Positions 1 through 7,756 are shown, counted from the first letter of the stretch. The stretch: 16,538 bases of DNA from JBIIUJ01 sp044340025 (GCA_044340025.1 JBIIUJ010000045.1:1-16538); one strand, 5' to 3'. The notes: a model not told the origin generated them from the letters alone. Translations and numbers: made by a program.

Positions 1-97
1 CGTCGCGGCAGCCGGTGATACGGCCGTAGAGCTTGGTCACGCCTTCGGCGCGCAAGAGCGGTCCCTGAGGGTCTGCCCGGCGGGCGAGCGCGGCCAT
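1..97 (-). CDS. phnK: PhnK, C-P lyase ATPase subunit (5' end only)
   Basis: Only the first 32 codons are inside the window; the gene continues past the left edge. The peptide contains LLRAEGVTKLYG, the usual N-terminal strand of an ABC ATPase, and it directly follows phnJ as phnK does in known C-P lyase operons. PhnK is the ABC-type ATPase that docks on the PhnGHIJ core complex in the cytoplasm. The ATG at 97-95 overlaps the phnJ stop codon by one base (TGATG), so translation is probably coupled. Walker motifs lie outside the window, so the assignment rests on position and this short peptide. A generic ABC ATPase is the only real alternative. Confidence 0.85.
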   Translation of the reverse strand, partial: MAALARRADPQGPLLRAEGVTKLYGRITGCRD

Positions 98-987
98 CAC
101 GCGGCCTCCGTCTGGTCCTGGACCAGCGCATGACCCGCCATGGGCCCGACATGGCCGGCGGCGCGACGCCCCGCACAATGATGACTGTCGGAGCAGACGA
201 ACATCTTGTTGCCCTGATCGTCGAGAACGACTTCGTCGAGGTAGCTGTCGGTCGCCCCGCACAGCGCGCAGGCCTCGTCCCAGCGCTGCACCTCGAAGGG
301 ATAATCCTCGAAATCGAGGCTGCGCACGCGCGTGTGCGGCGGCACGGCGTAGATCCGCTTCTCCCGGCCCGCGCCGAACAGCAACACCGCCTCGGCCATG
401 TGCAGTTTTGGATTGTCGAACTTCGGGATCGGCGAAGGGCTCATCAGATAGCGCTCGTCGACCAGAACAGGATAGCCCGCGCCGCCTGCAATCCGTCCGA
501 ACGCGGAGATGTTCTCGTAAAGCGAGACATATTGCAGGCCGTATTCCTCATAAGCGTGCATGGCGCGGGTCTCGGTCTCGCGCGGCTCCAGCCCGCGCAG
601 AGGCTCCGGCTGCGGCACCTGAAACACAAGCACCTGGCCATCCGTCAGCGGCTTTTCCGGGATGCGGTGCCGGGTCTGGATGATGGTGGCCTCGCCAGTA
701 TCCTCGGTGGTGGCGACATCGGCGATCCTGGCGAAGAAGCGCCGGATCGAGACCGCATTGGTGGTATCGTCCGCGCCCTGATCGATGCACTTGTAGACAT
801 CGTCCGGCCCGATGATCGCGGCTGTGATCTGGATGCCGCCTGTGCCCCAGCCGTAGGGCACCGGCATCTCGCGCGAGCCGAACGGAGCCTGATAGCCCGG
901 AATGGCGAGGGCTTTCAGGATGGCCCGCCGGATCATCCGCTTGGTCTGCTCGTCGAGGTAGGCGTAGGAATAGGCGCGCGCGCTCAT
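97..987 (-). CDS. phnJ: PhnJ, radical-SAM carbon-phosphorus lyase
   Basis: This 296-residue protein matches PhnJ over its whole length. In the family, PhnJ splits the C-P bond of alpha-D-ribose 1-methylphosphonate 5-phosphate, releasing methane (or another alkane) and a ribose 1,2-cyclic phosphate 5-phosphate, using an iron-sulfur cluster and S-adenosylmethionine. The diagnostic pattern is present: Cys240, Cys243 and Cys265, then Cys271, spaced CX2CX21CX5C. These correspond to E. coli Cys241/244/266 (cluster) and Cys272 (thiyl radical). Gly31 in AIPGYQAPFG corresponds to the glycyl-radical residue Gly32. The core PYGWGTGGIQ is at 44-53. All catalytic residues are intact, so the enzyme looks functional. 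The start overlaps the phnI stop by 4 nt (ATGA). Confidence 0.98.
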   Translation of the reverse strand: MSARAYSYAYLDEQTKRMIRRAILKALAIPGYQAPFGSREMPVPYGWGTGGIQITAAIIGPDDVYKCIDQGADDTTNAVSIRRFFARIADVATTEDTGEATIIQTRHRIPEKPLTDGQVLVFQVPQPEPLRGLEPRETETRAMHAYEEYGLQYVSLYENISAFGRIAGGAGYPVLVDERYLMSPSPIPKFDNPKLHMAEAVLLFGAGREKRIYAVPPHTRVRSLDFEDYPFEVQRWDEACALCGATDSYLDEVVLDDQGNKMFVCSDSHHCAGRRAAGHVGPMAGHALVQDQTEAA

Positions 988-2102
988 TCGGCGGCCTCCT
1001 TCTGGGTGGCGGCCTGCGCATCGGCGCGGGCGGCCGCGACTTCCCGGCGCAGACGGCGCAGGAACTGAAGATCAGCCTGGAAATCAACATAGTGCGGCAG
1101 CTTGAGATGCTGCACGAAGCCGGAGGCTTCCACGCAATCGGAATGATAGAGCACGAATTCCTCGTCCTGGCAGGGGGCGCTCACCTCCTCGCCGAACTCG
1201 GCCGCCCGCAGCGCGCGGTCCACGATCGCCATGCTCATCGCCTTGCGCTCGTTGTGACCGAAAGTGAGGGCGTATCCGGTGGTGTATTGCGGCAATTCCC
1301 CATCGATCGAGGCGAAGCCCGACAGCATGAGGCACTCCGTCATCGGAATGTCTGCGATCTCGATCGGGAAGCCCAGTTCGTCGGGCGTGAACTCGACCGC
1401 GACGTCGCCCATCCGGATCTCGCCGCATAGCGGGTGGGTGTTGCCCCAGCCGCGCTGCGAGGAATAGGCCAGCGCCAGGAGGAACCCCTCGTCGCCGCGC
1501 GCCAGCGCCTGAAGCCGCTGGTCGCGCCCGGCGGGAAACTCCATCGCTTCGCGCGTAAGGTCATAGGGCGCAGACGGAGCATCATCCCGCTTCGGCCGCT
1601 CGAGCAGGTCTTCGTGCGCGAACACCGAGGCGATCGTCGGCAGCGGATGGGGCAGGGTGGCCTCGCTCTCCGGCGCGGGCGCGGTCTCGCCATTGGCCGC
1701 CAGCGTGAAATCCAGCAGGCGGTGGGTGTAGTCGAACGTCGGGCCCAACACCTGGCCGCCGGGAATGTCCTTGAACGCCGCCGAGACCCGCCGCCGCACC
1801 GCCATTTGCGCAGTCTCCACCGGCGCGGAAAAGCCGAAGCGCACCAGCGTGGTGCGATAGGCGCGCAGAAGGAAGATCGCCTCCGGCAGATCCCCGCGCG
1901 CCTGCTTGATCGCCAGCGCGGCAAGCTCGGGATCGTAGCAGGAGCCTTCCGCCATCACCCGATCCACCGCGAGCGAGAGCTGCTCGCGAACCTGATCGAT
2001 CGCCAGTTCCGCCACGGTTTCATCGCCGCGCCGCTCTTCGGCAAGCCAGGCGTGCGCATTGGTGATCGCCCGCTCCCCGCCCTTCACCGCAACATAGGCC
2101 AT
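984..2102 (-). CDS. phnI: PhnI, C-P lyase core subunit (purine nucleosidase / ribosyl transfer)
   Basis: The 372-residue product is recognised as PhnI by its start MAYVAVKGGERAI and by the conserved C-terminal block YHSDCVEASGFVQHLKLPHY. In E. coli PhnI is about 354 residues and, with PhnG, PhnH and PhnL, couples methylphosphonate to the ribose of ATP, displacing adenine. The frame stays open further upstream to 2213, but that extension lies inside phnH and is unlike the family. The ATG at 2102-2100 is chosen because it gives the canonical N-terminus and has GGAGGG 8 nt upstream. It sits 4 nt after the phnH stop and overlaps phnJ by 4 nt. Confidence 0.97.
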   Translation of the reverse strand: MAYVAVKGGERAITNAHAWLAEERRGDETVAELAIDQVREQLSLAVDRVMAEGSCYDPELAALAIKQARGDLPEAIFLLRAYRTTLVRFGFSAPVETAQMAVRRRVSAAFKDIPGGQVLGPTFDYTHRLLDFTLAANGETAPAPESEATLPHPLPTIASVFAHEDLLERPKRDDAPSAPYDLTREAMEFPAGRDQRLQALARGDEGFLLALAYSSQRGWGNTHPLCGEIRMGDVAVEFTPDELGFPIEIADIPMTECLMLSGFASIDGELPQYTTGYALTFGHNERKAMSMAIVDRALRAAEFGEEVSAPCQDEEFVLYHSDCVEASGFVQHLKLPHYVDFQADLQFLRRLRREVAAARADAQAATQKEAAE

Positions 2103-2106
2103 GGCT

Positions 2107-2718
2107 CTAACCCTCCAGGAGCGCCGCGCGCGTGGTGCGCGGCAGGCAGACGAACGCGTCTGCGGCGGCAAGAATGAGATCGAGACCGCAGGGAAACAGG
2201 GCCGCGAGATCATCCCGCTCGGCCCAGAAGCCGGCCTCCAGCCCTTGCGGGGCGATCAGCGCCTCGGTCGCGATGCCGGGCCCTTCCAGCCGCACGCCGT
2301 CCCCGCCGGCAAGGTCCGGCAGATCCACAACCAGCGTGGTGGAGCGATCCGGATACTTCGGGTCGCCCATCGAGAAGGCCGAAAGAGCCGGCAGATCGGC
2401 GGGCGCTGCAAGGGCGAAGGCCGCCTCGCCCGGATCATCCGTCAACGGAGAGCCAGTATGAAACCGCAGCCATGAAGCCGCATCCGAGCCGGCAAGCCGC
2501 CGCGGCAGCCAGAGCGCGGTCTCCTGATCGCACAGGGTGAGAAGAACCCCGCCGGCCGCGCGCCCGATCCCCGCGGGCGGGGCGGGGGCTTCCGCGGCGC
2601 TTTCGATCCGCCCGGGTCGGGCCATGGCTTCCATCAGGCGGCGAAACAGCCGCTGGCTTTCCAGGCCGGGGTCGGCGAAGCCCGGCGCGAGGCGGGCAAG
2701 GTCGAGTGCGGCGCTCAT
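2107..2718 (-). CDS. phnH: PhnH, C-P lyase core subunit
   Basis: The 203-residue protein has the PhnH signature near its N-terminus: a pro-Gly-Phe segment followed by FRRLMEAMARPGRI at about 25-38. Later come a hydrophobic WLPRRL stretch and FHTGSPL. PhnH forms a homodimer in the cytoplasmic PhnGHIJ core; E. coli PhnH is about 194 residues, so length is normal. It has no catalytic motif of its own, and assignment rests on these family blocks and on operon position. Its ATG overlaps the phnG stop (ATGA, 2718-2715) and its TAG lies 4 nt before phnI. Confidence 0.95.
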   Translation of the reverse strand: MSAALDLARLAPGFADPGLESQRLFRRLMEAMARPGRIESAAEAPAPPAGIGRAAGGVLLTLCDQETALWLPRRLAGSDAASWLRFHTGSPLTDDPGEAAFALAAPADLPALSAFSMGDPKYPDRSTTLVVDLPDLAGGDGVRLEGPGIATEALIAPQGLEAGFWAERDDLAALFPCGLDLILAAADAFVCLPRTTRAALLEG

Positions 2719-3215
2719 GCGCGGGTCCTGCCCGTGACCATGGTGAAGAACTCCACTTTCGTGGCGGCCGCCTTGCGCGCGGCCTCCTGGCGCTCCGCAC
2801 CGGCCTGCGCAGACAGCGCATCGATGACCGGGGCGGCCGCGGCGCGATGGGCGGGCGACTGCATCATGGCGTCGAGCGTTGCGGCGATTTCGGCGTGGCT
2901 CCGGTCGCGCCCGGCGACATAGCCCACGCCCGTCTCCCCGCTCTCCAGCCGCACCACGCAGCGCGTGACCGTCATTTCGCCCAGATTGAACGGGTCGCCC
3001 GAGACGCCAGTGCGGCCGCGCACCATCACCATGCCGATCTCGGCCGGGCGCAGCACGGTGCGCGCCGGGCTCTCCACAGCCGCAAAGCGTGCGCGCACCG
3101 CCTCGGCAGGGGCCTTGGCCAAAACCGAGAGCCAGTGGCGGCGATCAGCCGGGGCCTCGACAACTTCGTCCTTGAGCGGAGCAATCACTTGGACAACCTC
3201 AGTATTTGTGAGCAT
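2715..3215 (-). CDS. phnG: PhnG, C-P lyase core subunit
   Basis: First gene of the C-P lyase operon. The protein (166 residues from the chosen ATG) has the PhnG blocks DRRHWLSVLAKA (24-35), GYVAGRDRSHAEI (98-110) and a C-terminal VEFFTMV (154-160). PhnG works with PhnI, PhnH and PhnL in attaching phosphonate to ribose. The start is uncertain. ATG 3215 has only a weak AAGTGAG upstream and lies inside a palindrome that may be an operator. GTG 3188 (codon 10) has GAGG 8 nt upstream and gives a length closer to the roughly 150 residues of E. coli PhnG. An ATG at 3260 is also in frame but would add an unconserved extension. Confidence 0.95.
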   Translation of the reverse strand: MLTNTEVVQVIAPLKDEVVEAPADRRHWLSVLAKAPAEAVRARFAAVESPARTVLRPAEIGMVMVRGRTGVSGDPFNLGEMTVTRCVVRLESGETGVGYVAGRDRSHAEIAATLDAMMQSPAHRAAAAPVIDALSAQAGAERQEAARKAAATKVEFFTMVTGRTRA

Positions 3216-3256
3216 TCTCACTTGAATTACGCTAGCGAATGAATAGGCTGTGAGCA
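3207..3256. promoter_or_regulatory. Candidate PhnF operator: palindrome plus repeated TGTGAGCA
   Basis: The divergent phnG-phnF region holds the interrupted palindrome GTGAG-CATT-CTCAC (3208-3221). The octamer TGTGAGCA occurs at 3207-3214 and again at 3249-3256, starting 42 bp apart, close to four helical turns. GntR/HutC-family proteins such as PhnF bind as dimers to short palindromes, often two near one promoter. The position between the phn operon and its putative regulator suits autoregulation plus control of the lyase genes. The link to PhnF is inferred; the second copy lacks a good second half-site. Confidence 0.4.
3222..3249 (+). promoter_or_regulatory. Candidate phnF promoter
   Basis: TTGAAT (3222-3227) and TAGGCT (3244-3249) are spaced 16 bp, a moderate match to a sigma-70 type promoter. 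The element starts right after the palindrome at 3208-3221 and overlaps the start of the second TGTGAGCA, so a repressor there could block it. On the opposite strand TTGTTG and GCTAGC (about 18 bp apart, within roughly 3231-3261) may serve phnG. Both are weak matches by eye. Confidence 0.25.
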
Positions 3257-3308
3257 ACAAGATAAATATGTCAGTTCAGTGACCAAGTGCAAAGTTGTCG
3301 AGGCGCAA

Positions 3309-4085
3309 ATGGTGTTCCAGTCAAGCTCTGGGGAAGCGGCCTTATCTGCTCATCGTGTTGCCGCAAGTCCGCTTTGGCGTGTGATTGCCCGGGCAATAGA
3401 GGCAGAGATCAAGCAGCGCGTTATCTTGCCGGGAGACAAGCTTCCTACCGAGCAGGCGCTCTCGCTGCGGTTTGCGGCGAACCGGCATACCGTGCGGCGC
3501 GCGCTCTCCTTTTTGCAGGAACGCGGCCTGGTGGAATCCACGCAGGGCCGCGGCAGCTTCGTGCGCCGCCCCGCGATCCAGTTCCGCATCGGGCGGCGCA
3601 CCCGCTTCACCGACGGGCTGGCCCAGGCCGCCGCCGACCCACGCACCGAGACGCTGGTGCTGGATGTGCGCGCCAGCGAATCCCATGCGGCGCATGCGCT
3701 GGGCCTGAAGCCCGGCGCGCCGGTGATCTATCTGGAGCGGCTGGGCATCGCCAATGACGAGCCGATCAGCGTGTCGCGCCATCACTTCAGCTTCGATCGT
3801 TTTCCCACCTTCGCCGACGTCTACGCCCGCTCGCGCTCCGTCACGCAGACGCTGCGCGATTCCGGCGTGCCGGATTACACGCGCAAGCGCACCCGCATTT
3901 CCACCCGTCTGCCAACCCCGCGCGAGTGCGAGCAGCTGCATGTGCCGCGCCATGTGCCGCTGATCGTCACCCAAAGCTGGAATGTGGATGGACTCGACAG
4001 ACCCCTCGAATATGGAGAGGCGCGATTTGCCTCCGATCGGGTCGAGATCGAGATCGAGCCCGAGCCCCGCCCCTCTCTGGACTGA
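3309..4085 (+). CDS. phnF: PhnF, GntR/HutC-family transcriptional regulator
   Basis: A 258-residue regulator with an N-terminal winged helix-turn-helix (about 22-88; GDKLPTEQALSLRFAANRHT followed by a wing with QGRGSFV at 79-85) and a C-terminal UTRA ligand-binding domain (about 108-248). NRHTVRRAL is close to the NRHTLRRAI of E. coli PhnF (241 residues). Position next to phnM and divergent from phnG supports control of the phosphonate genes. The frame is open from GTG 3279, but ATG 3309 is preferred because GAGG lies 5 nt upstream. The effector is unknown; a phosphorylated pathway intermediate or phosphate is possible. Confidence 0.9.
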   Translation: MVFQSSSGEAALSAHRVAASPLWRVIARAIEAEIKQRVILPGDKLPTEQALSLRFAANRHTVRRALSFLQERGLVESTQGRGSFVRRPAIQFRIGRRTRFTDGLAQAAADPRTETLVLDVRASESHAAHALGLKPGAPVIYLERLGIANDEPISVSRHHFSFDRFPTFADVYARSRSVTQTLRDSGVPDYTRKRTRISTRLPTPRECEQLHVPRHVPLIVTQSWNVDGLDRPLEYGEARFASDRVEIEIEPEPRPSLD

Positions 4086-4106
4086 GCCCTTCGAAGGACT
4101 GCGCCC

Positions 4107-5237
4107 ATGACCCTCCTCCTCTCCAACGCCCGCATCGTCACGCCCGAAGGCGTGGTGGAGGGCGCGCTCGCCGCCGAAGCGGGCCTGATCACCGCCATCG
4201 ACGCCGGCCCGGCGCAGGGCGAGGATCTGGACGGCGACCTGCTGATCCCCGGCATTGTTGATCTCCACACAGACAATCTGGAGAAGCATTTCTTCCCGCG
4301 CTCCAGCATCGACTGGAATCCGGTGTCGGCCGCGATCATCCACGATGGCTTCTGCATTTCTCTTGGCATCACGACGGTCTTTGATTCGCTCTCGGTCGGC
4401 TCGTTCGGCTCTGCGGCGGCACGCACCAACGACAATCTCGTCCGGCTTACAGGCGCGCTTGCGCACGCCGCCCAGACGGGGCTTCTGAAAGGCGATCACC
4501 GGATCCACTGGCGCTGCGAAACGCCCAGCCGCAGCTTCGCCGCCTGGATCGAGGAGCTGGCCCCCAATCCCCTGACCGGCCTGTTCAGCCTGATGGATCA
4601 CACCCCCGGTCAGCGTCAGTATCGAAACATGCAGCGCTTTCTCGACATGTGGCGGCGCGAAGGCATGAGCGAGGCCGAGATCGAGGGCCGCATGGCCGAT
4701 CGCGCCGTGCTGCAGCGCGATGTGGCGCCGGGCAATCGCGTGCTGACGGCCGAACTTGCACGCGCCCACGGCGCGCCGCTCGCCAGCCATGACGACGAGA
4801 CAGCCGCCCATATCGACGAGGCCGCCGATCTGGGCGCCACGATTGCGGAATTTCCGGTTACGGAGGAAGCCGCCTTCCAGGCGCGCGCACGCGGCATGGT
4901 GAACATCATGGGCGGGCCGAATCTGATCCGGGGCGGATCCTATTCCGGCAACGTGCCGGCCGCGCGCATCGCCGAGCTTGGCCTTCTGGATGGCTTCGCC
5001 TCCGATTATGTGCCGCGCAGCCTGATCGAGTGCGCCTTTGCTCTGGCTGCGGAGCCTTTCTCCTGGCCGATCGAGAAGGCGGTCGAGACGGTCACGAGCA
5101 TTCCCGCGCGGGCGGCCGGTCTTGCCGATCGCGGCGCGCTCGCCCCTGGCCAGCGGGCCGATCTGGTGCGCGTGCGTCTGGTCGAAGGGCGGCCCATCGT
5201 GCGCGGCGTCTGGGTGCAGGGTGCGCGCGTCGGGTGA
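4107..5237 (+). CDS. phnM: PhnM, ribose 1-methylphosphonate 5-triphosphate diphosphatase
   Basis: The 376-residue protein (E. coli PhnM 378) belongs to the amidohydrolase-like superfamily. PhnM removes pyrophosphate from alpha-D-ribose 1-alkylphosphonate 5-triphosphate, making the substrate of PhnJ. Metal-site motifs visible are PGIVDLHTDNLEKH (48-61, with His54, Asp56 and His61), MDHTPGQRQY (163-172), SHDDET (227-232) and FASDYVP with Asp300. The usual first HxH is HxD here, as is typical for PhnM. GAAGGA lies 8 nt before the ATG, and the gene follows phnF by 21 nt, so the two are probably one transcript, opposite to the rest of the lyase operon. Confidence 0.97.
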   Translation: MTLLLSNARIVTPEGVVEGALAAEAGLITAIDAGPAQGEDLDGDLLIPGIVDLHTDNLEKHFFPRSSIDWNPVSAAIIHDGFCISLGITTVFDSLSVGSFGSAAARTNDNLVRLTGALAHAAQTGLLKGDHRIHWRCETPSRSFAAWIEELAPNPLTGLFSLMDHTPGQRQYRNMQRFLDMWRREGMSEAEIEGRMADRAVLQRDVAPGNRVLTAELARAHGAPLASHDDETAAHIDEAADLGATIAEFPVTEEAAFQARARGMVNIMGGPNLIRGGSYSGNVPAARIAELGLLDGFASDYVPRSLIECAFALAAEPFSWPIEKAVETVTSIPARAAGLADRGALAPGQRADLVRVRLVEGRPIVRGVWVQGARVG

Positions 5238-5305
5238 GCGGGTTCGTCATGCGCACGACACATGCCGCGTCTAACCGCGCTATTTGAGTGTTTCAGGGGG
5301 ATTTC

Positions 5306-6814
5306 ATGCGTTTGCGTGTGTTGATTGCGGCTGCCGCCATCGCTGTTTGCGAGCCAGCTCTTGCCCAGGGTCAGGCAGCGCCGGTCCTGCCGCCGGCGAA
5401 GAACGTGATTGTGATGATCTCCGACGGCCAGGGCTTCAACGGCTGGATGGCGACCGATTTCTTCCAGCATGGCGCGGCCGGCCAGCAGGCCTATCAGCAG
5501 ACGCGCCCGGACGGCACGCGCCCGGTCTTTGTGGGCCAGGCGACGGGCTCCATCGTGGCGGCCAACGCCGCGGGCGACAGCGTCCGCAACCCGAACGTGC
5601 TCGCCGCGCAGGATTCCAAGGCCAACGACGGCCTCGCCTTCCGTGTCACCCCCTATGATCCCGCGCGGCGCTGGCTGGGCTTCGACGCTACCTTCCGGGA
5701 ACTGACGGATTCGGCCGCCGCCGCCACTGCGCTGTTCACCGGCGCCAAGACGCTGAACGGGCGCATTGCGGTGCGTCCGGACGGGCGCGAGGTCGTCTCC
5801 ATCGCCGAAATCGCCGACAGCCTCGGCAAGGCGACCGGAACGGTCACCAGCGTCACCACCTCGCACGCCACGCCCGCGCCCTTTGGCGCCAAGGACGCCT
5901 CGCGCGGTTCCTATGCGGAGCTGTTCCGCCAGATGGCGAACGGGCATCTCGATGTGATCATCGGCGCCGGCCATCCGCTGTTTGACGCCGACGGCAAGCC
6001 CCGCACGCCCGCCAACGAGCAAGCCTTCCAGTATGTCGGCGGGGAAGAGCTCTGGAACGCGCTGCGCAGCCCCCGCGGCCACAATGGCTTCACCTTCATC
6101 GACGCCAAGGCCGATTTCGAGCGGCTGGCCGCCGGCGGGCGCGCGCCCGCCAAGCTGATCGGCGTGCCGCGCGTGGCCGAGACGCTTCAGGCCAACCGGG
6201 CGGGCGGCTCCGGCGGGCCGGCCGATGCGCCCATGCTCACCGAGGTGCCCGACCTCACCACGATGGCGCTCGCCGCGCTCAACGTGCTCGACGCGGACCC
6301 GCAAGGCTTCGTGCTGATGATCGAGGGCGGCGCTGTCGATTGGGTGAACCACGCCAACAATGGCGGCCGGATGCTCCAGGAGCACGGCGACTTCAACAAC
6401 GCTGTCAACGCCGTCGTGGAATGGGTGGAGAAGAACTCCAGCTGGAGCGAGACGCTGCTGATCGTGACGTCGGACCATGAGACGGGCGCCATCTGGGGGC
6501 CGCAGGCCTGGGTGGACGGCAATGGCGACCGGCGTTTCGGCCCGGGCGATACGTTCCTCGCCTTCCAGACGCCCACCAACACCGGCAAGGGCAAGCCGCC
6601 GGGCCACTCCTACGCCTCGCCCAACCACACCAACGACCTTGTGCCGATGTGGGCGCTGGGGCCGGGGGCGGAGCGCTTCCTCGACTTCACGCTGCGCGAC
6701 GCGCGCGCCGCCGAGCTTTGGGGCTCTCACTTTGGCGGCTGGACGGGCGGCTATGTCGATAACACGACGGTCTTCACCGTGATGCAGGAAGCGATGACGC
6801 GCCGCGTCCGCTGA
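5306..6814 (+). CDS. Secreted alkaline phosphatase (PhoA superfamily)
   Basis: The 502-residue protein starts with a Sec signal peptide (cleavage probably after ALA, residue 20) and so acts in the periplasm or outside. Active-site blocks are in family order: ISDGQG with Asp40, TDSAAAATA with Asp135 and nucleophile Ser136, SHATPAPF with His187, MIEGGAVDWVNHAN with Glu340, Asp345 and His349, TSDHETG with Asp390 and His391, and GHSYASPNHT with His434/441. It should release phosphate from phosphomonoesters. ATG 5306 is chosen over GTG 5288 because AGGGGG precedes it and the signal peptide starts there. It follows phnM by 68 nt, with no clear terminator between. Confidence 0.95.
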   Translation: MRLRVLIAAAAIAVCEPALAQGQAAPVLPPAKNVIVMISDGQGFNGWMATDFFQHGAAGQQAYQQTRPDGTRPVFVGQATGSIVAANAAGDSVRNPNVLAAQDSKANDGLAFRVTPYDPARRWLGFDATFRELTDSAAAATALFTGAKTLNGRIAVRPDGREVVSIAEIADSLGKATGTVTSVTTSHATPAPFGAKDASRGSYAELFRQMANGHLDVIIGAGHPLFDADGKPRTPANEQAFQYVGGEELWNALRSPRGHNGFTFIDAKADFERLAAGGRAPAKLIGVPRVAETLQANRAGGSGGPADAPMLTEVPDLTTMALAALNVLDADPQGFVLMIEGGAVDWVNHANNGGRMLQEHGDFNNAVNAVVEWVEKNSSWSETLLIVTSDHETGAIWGPQAWVDGNGDRRFGPGDTFLAFQTPTNTGKGKPPGHSYASPNHTNDLVPMWALGPGAERFLDFTLRDARAAELWGSHFGGWTGGYVDNTTVFTVMQEAMTRRVR

Positions 6815-6821
6815 GGCCGCG

Positions 6822-7595
6822 GTGAGCCTCGTCGCGCTCAGCCTGAATTGCTGGAAGAATGATGGCGATTGGCCGGCCCGGCTGGCGCGGCTGGCGGCGG
6901 CGCTGGCGCGGGAGGGGCCGGCGATCGCCTGCCTGCAGGAGGTCTATGCAGACCGCACCGTGTGCGCGGCCCGCACCCTTGCCGAGGCAACCGGCCTGCG
7001 CCTCGTCCATCACCCCGCGCGGGAGAAGGATCGCGGCGCCGGCCCCTCCACCTCCGGCCTCGCCACGCTCAGCGCCTTTCCCATCCTGGGCGCAGAAGCG
7101 CTGGCCTTGCCCTCCAGCCCGCAGGACGGGGGCCGGTTTGCTCAAAGCGTGGACGTCGAGACGCCGTTTGGCCGCCTTCGGGTGCTCAATCTGCATCTGA
7201 CGCATCTGCGTGGGGCGGAGGCCCTGCGGGCGGCACAGCTGGAGGCGGCGCTTGGCTGGGCGCGGGCCGGCTGGCAGGGGCCGATCCTGGTGGCGGGGGA
7301 TTTCAATGCGCGCGCGGATGATCCCGCGCTGGCGGGTCTCTTCGGGGCGCCGGATGTGATCCAAGCAGCCCCGCTTGGGGCGTCCACAAGCCTGCTCGGC
7401 AGGCCGGGCGCGCTGATCGATCATGTGGCGCTGCTTCAGGCGCCGGGGCTCTCGCTCTCCTCCACGCTGGCGCTTCATGGCGACGACGCGGTCAGCGACC
7501 ACGCCGCCGTGCGGGCGCTCATCGCGGCCGCGCCAGGACGGTGGTCAGGAAGCGATCACCCGGCGGGTGCGGTGATGCCGGGCCGACAAGGTTGA
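6822..7595 (+). CDS. Endonuclease/exonuclease/phosphatase (EEP) family hydrolase
   Basis: A 257-residue EEP-fold enzyme, a metal-dependent family that cleaves phosphodiester or phosphomonoester bonds in nucleic acids, lipids or sugars. Catalytic motifs are complete: SLNCW with Asn9, CLQEVY with Glu40, NLHLTH with His125, GDFNA with Asp160 and Asn162, LIDHV with Asp200, and VSDHAAV with Asp226 and His227. No signal peptide is seen, so it is probably cytoplasmic. GTG 6822 is used, with GAGG (6813-6816) overlapping the phosphatase stop; the 7-nt gap indicates an operon. The last 25 or so residues lie beyond the family core and may come from a rearrangement. The substrate is unknown; a role in phosphorus salvage is suggested only by context. 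Confidence 0.88.
   Translation: MSLVALSLNCWKNDGDWPARLARLAAALAREGPAIACLQEVYADRTVCAARTLAEATGLRLVHHPAREKDRGAGPSTSGLATLSAFPILGAEALALPSSPQDGGRFAQSVDVETPFGRLRVLNLHLTHLRGAEALRAAQLEAALGWARAGWQGPILVAGDFNARADDPALAGLFGAPDVIQAAPLGASTSLLGRPGALIDHVALLQAPGLSLSSTLALHGDDAVSDHAAVRALIAAAPGRWSGSDHPAGAVMPGRQG
7491..7518 (+). repeat. 28-bp direct repeat, copy 1 (end of intact EEP gene)
   Basis: An exact 28-bp match to 8620-8647, in the same orientation and 1129 bp apart. It encodes the catalytic VSDHAAVRA segment of the EEP enzyme. Similarity continues imperfectly for about 18 bp downstream (for example ATCG and CCGCG in the same order). The match is coding homology between an intact gene and a remnant, not a terminal repeat of a known element. 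Confidence 0.85.
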
Positions 7596-7615
7596 GGACA
7601 TCAGTCCCCAACCTT
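7588..7615 (+). terminator. Hairpin over the EEP stop codon, probable terminator
   Basis: Arms AAGGTTGAGGAC and GTCCCCAACCTT pair over 12 positions with one mismatch around an ATCA loop. The EEP stop codon lies in the left arm. No T-run follows, so intrinsic termination would be weak, but the stem is strong and sits where the phnF-phnM-phosphatase-EEP transcript should end. The nearly symmetrical stem could also work for the convergent barrel gene. The rest of 7616-7756 shows nothing recognisable apart from GTGATCAC near 7707. Confidence 0.5.
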
Positions 7616-7756
7616 GCGTTCATTGCCTGCCCGAGGGCGACGAGAGATGCGAACCTCTGGTCCTCATCATGGAAGCCCTGCTGGCCAGTCGCCGCGCGAC
7701 AATCCGGACGTGATCACGCCGGACTGAATCGGCCCGTGAGAGATCAGCTGTTCATC

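Noticed and set aside
3261..3287. Possible Pho box (ATGTCAG-TTCA-GTGACCA) before phnF
   Set aside because: The second repeat agrees with the PhoB half-site at only about three of seven positions.
7700..7715. CGCGACAATCCG stretch similar to the end of the EEP remnant (near 8657-8672)
   Set aside because: The match needs one gap and an extra inserted triplet, so it is too weak to count as a third piece of the duplication.
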